From NCBI GenBank assembly GCA_016926595.1, contig JAFGOG010000518.1, positions 1-7,224 of the forward strand: 7,224 nt of DNA, written 5' to 3'. Shown piece after piece: positions 5,940-7,224 of the stretch. Numbering within the stretch: the first letter of the stretch is position 1; every line of letters starts with the position of its first letter. The notes beneath the pieces were generated by a model that was not told where the DNA came from, made no database searches, and saw only the letters and a list, made by a program, of their open reading frames with translations. The DNA is from Anaerolineae bacterium (GTDB taxonomy: Bacteria; Chloroflexota; Anaerolineae; JAAYZQ01). The translations under genes and the position numbers were made by a program.

Positions 5940-6923
5940 TTACCCGCCTGTCGGGATCGCTTCTTGCGGAAGATGGATGGCGAACCGGCAGCGCAAGTCA
6001 CCCCTTAGCACCGACTCTAGGACTTGCACTTCCAGAGGACGCTTGAAAATGACCTCCCACGGCTTTTTGTGAAAGCCGCCGCTGCAATAGCAGAAGGTCT
6101 GTGCGAAACGAACGTCGCCGCTTCTGATGGCTTCACGGGCCCAGGGGCAGTGGCAAGCGTAGTAACGCTTCAGGGTCGGATCCGTCTCGGCAAGATAGTG
6201 TTTGGCCATGTAAGGGATCTTGGACACGTAGACCACATCCCCTTCACGCCGCCCACTTTCAATCTCTGGGTCGTTTTGGACGAATGCAACTACTGCATCG
6301 GTGATCTCCTGAGCGAAGAATAGCTGGCCCTCGCGCTGGCACTTGATCAGTTGCCTGACAAATGCCTGGTGTTTCTTTTTCAGGTATTCGTCAATATCGC
6401 CCGCCTTTTGGTACTTGCGCCGTTCTCCCCGGAAATATCTATCTGGCAGGTCGCGCAGACATCCAGACAGCAGCCTCTCACATTCCTCCTCGCCAACCTG
6501 GCTCTGCAGCCGCTCAACAACGGGGTGCATAAAACGCGGCTTGACCGATGATGGCAGCCCCAAAGGCGAGACGCCTATGCCGGCGAAAACCTCATCTCGG
6601 ACCTCCTGACCAAACACCTCACCGACCCGGCGGTGCAGGTTAGCCTGTGCCTCTGCGCCGTCGAGCAGTTCCAGGACGGCTACGTAGATGTCGTTGTTAT
6701 CTGTGAAACGGCCATAGCGCGCCAGGGCAAAGTAGTTGTCTTCAGTGTTTTGCCCTTCCTGTATAAGCAGCTCCGAGAAGGCCCAGGCACTCTCACCTGA
6801 CGACGGCCTGCCAGAGTCATGAAGGAACAGCTCGAAACGTTCGGCGAGTGCTATCGACGCCTCGATCTGTTCGTCGGATAGCTTGCGGGCGTGCAGCATC
6901 TGGCGGAAACCCTCTTTGTCCAC
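5940..6923 (-). CDS. Cysteine-rich protein of unknown function
   Basis: I do not recognise a characterised function. The protein has 327 residues, is soluble and has no signal peptide or membrane segment. The N-terminal half (about 10-130) is mostly helical and acidic. The C-terminal part carries paired cysteines: YACHCPWAREAI (255-266; C257, C259), TFCYCSGGFHKKPWE (276-290; C278, C280) and a terminal RCRFAIHLP (311-319; C312). Two more are at C148 and C155. The CxC...CxC...C layout suggests metal or cofactor binding. The ending recalls small-molecule-binding domains of the V4R or aminothiazoline-carboxylate-hydrolase kind, and it may belong to the uncharacterised group catalogued as DUF6144; both points are from memory. 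GTG 6921-6923 is chosen because GGAGGG (6930-6935) lies 6 bases upstream; a GTG at 6963-6965 would add 14 residues but has no such site. It is monocistronic within the window, with its own promoter, and converges on the DUF2961 gene. Confidence 0.8.
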   Translation of the reverse strand: MDKEGFRQMLHARKLSDEQIEASIALAERFELFLHDSGRPSSGESAWAFSELLIQEGQNTEDNYFALARYGRFTDNNDIYVAVLELLDGAEAQANLHRRVGEVFGQEVRDEVFAGIGVSPLGLPSSVKPRFMHPVVERLQSQVGEEECERLLSGCLRDLPDRYFRGERRKYQKAGDIDEYLKKKHQAFVRQLIKCQREGQLFFAQEITDAVVAFVQNDPEIESGRREGDVVYVSKIPYMAKHYLAETDPTLKRYYACHCPWAREAIRSGDVRFAQTFCYCSGGFHKKPWEVIFKRPLEVQVLESVLRGDLRCRFAIHLPQEAIPTGG

Positions 6924-6982
6924 AGGTGACCCTCCTTTCGCGTGGCCAAACGTCACTTGTAACACGCACTGTGCCTGCCTGC

Positions 6983-7011
6983 AGTATAGCCGACGAGGTG
7001 TTGATTGTCAA
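6983..7011 (-). promoter_or_regulatory. Promoter of the cysteine-rich protein gene
   Basis: On the minus strand TTGACA (7006-7011, exact consensus) and TATACT (6983-6988, five of six) are 17 bases apart. Transcription would start near 6976, giving a leader of about 53 bases before the GTG at 6923. No clear operator palindrome overlaps it. Confidence 0.8.
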
Positions 7012-7109
7012 CAGCAGAAAAGGGTATTCCGGCATACGTAAAAAGGATGACTCAAGAGGCAAAGAAAGTGGCCAGACACAACGCCTGAGAGCAAAAGCCA
7101 GACGAGGAT

Positions 7110-7138
7110 TTGACGAACGCCGGGAGTTCTGGTATAGT
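7110..7138 (+). promoter_or_regulatory. Promoter of tRNA-Asp
   Basis: TTGACG (7110-7115, five of six consensus) and TATAGT (7133-7138, five of six) are 17 bases apart. The transcript would start near 7145, only about 7 bases before the mature tRNA 5' end. It is oriented away from the promoter of the cysteine-rich protein gene. Confidence 0.8.
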
Positions 7139-7151
7139 GGGCGACGCCATT

Positions 7152-7224
7152 GGGGGCGTGGTGTAGCGGTTAACATGTCGGCCTGTCAAGCCGAAGATCG
7201 CGGGTTCGAATCCCGTCGCTCCCG
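7152..7224 (+). tRNA. tRNA-Asp (anticodon GTC)
   Basis: A full cloverleaf can be drawn. The acceptor stem pairs GGGGGCG (7152-7158) with CGCTCCC (7217-7223), with one G-U pair. The anticodon stem TCGGC/GCCGA encloses loop CTGTCAA with anticodon GTC at 7185-7187. The T arm is GCGGG-TTCGAAT-CCCGT. Position 7224 is the discriminator G, as expected for aspartate tRNA. Whether CCA is encoded cannot be seen because the window ends here. Confidence 0.96.

Noticed and set aside
5944..5956. CCCG-CCTGT-CGGG as a terminator for the convergent genes
   Set aside because: The stem is only 4 bp, lies within the coding end of the minus-strand gene and has no following T-run. No convincing terminator was found in 5875-5939.
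6926..6956. GTGAC/GTCAC inverted pair around the Shine-Dalgarno of the cysteine-rich protein gene
   Set aside because: The stem is 5 bp with a loop of about 21 bases, too weak to claim a riboswitch or translational control element.
6817..7176. Minus-strand open frame overlapping the tRNA and the promoter regions
   Set aside because: It runs through a tRNA gene, two good promoters and the start of another gene, and its protein looks like nothing known.

Overview
The window is high-GC bacterial DNA with compact, operon-like gene packing. The organism is probably a member of Chloroflexota (Anaerolineae/Caldilineae-like). That placement is an inference from the style of the sugar-binding lipoprotein N-terminus, the gene mix and the GC-rich codon use; no marker gene here proves it. 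Promoters match the sigma-70 consensus unusually well (TTGAC-, 17-base spacer, TATA--) in front of four transcription units.

Left half, minus strand (about 3503 down to 1): a sugar-uptake operon read right to left. It starts at a perfect TTGACA-17-TATAAT promoter with a 25-bp palindromic operator directly after the -10 box. The genes follow in order: a XylR/NagC-type ROK repressor, an RbsC/FrcC-type permease, a single-domain RbsA/FrcA-type ATPase, and the first 67 codons of a periplasmic sugar-binding lipoprotein that runs off the left edge. This is a complete set of importer parts plus its likely sugar-sensing, self-controlling repressor.

Middle, plus strand (3546 to 5874): a divergent unit. 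A low-specificity L-threonine aldolase gene (ltaE) has its own promoter back to back with the ROK promoter. Its stop codon overlaps the start of a 54-codon stub that looks like the N-terminus of a uroporphyrinogen-decarboxylase-family protein and then breaks off. Next, behind a strong Shine-Dalgarno, comes a DUF2961/GH172-type protein, a family that includes furanosidases acting on fructose- and arabinose-containing glycans. It could supply sugars to the importer next door, which is an inference.

Right part: a convergent minus-strand gene (5940-6923) encodes a 327-residue cysteine-rich protein of unknown function with its own strong promoter. The window ends in a tRNA-Asp(GTC) gene on the plus strand, preceded by a good promoter and cut just at the discriminator base.

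No CRISPR array, insertion sequence, transposase or phage gene was seen. The points most worth following are the ROK operator/promoter, the truncated uroporphyrinogen-decarboxylase-like gene, the GH172-like enzyme beside the importer, and the uncharacterised cysteine-rich protein.
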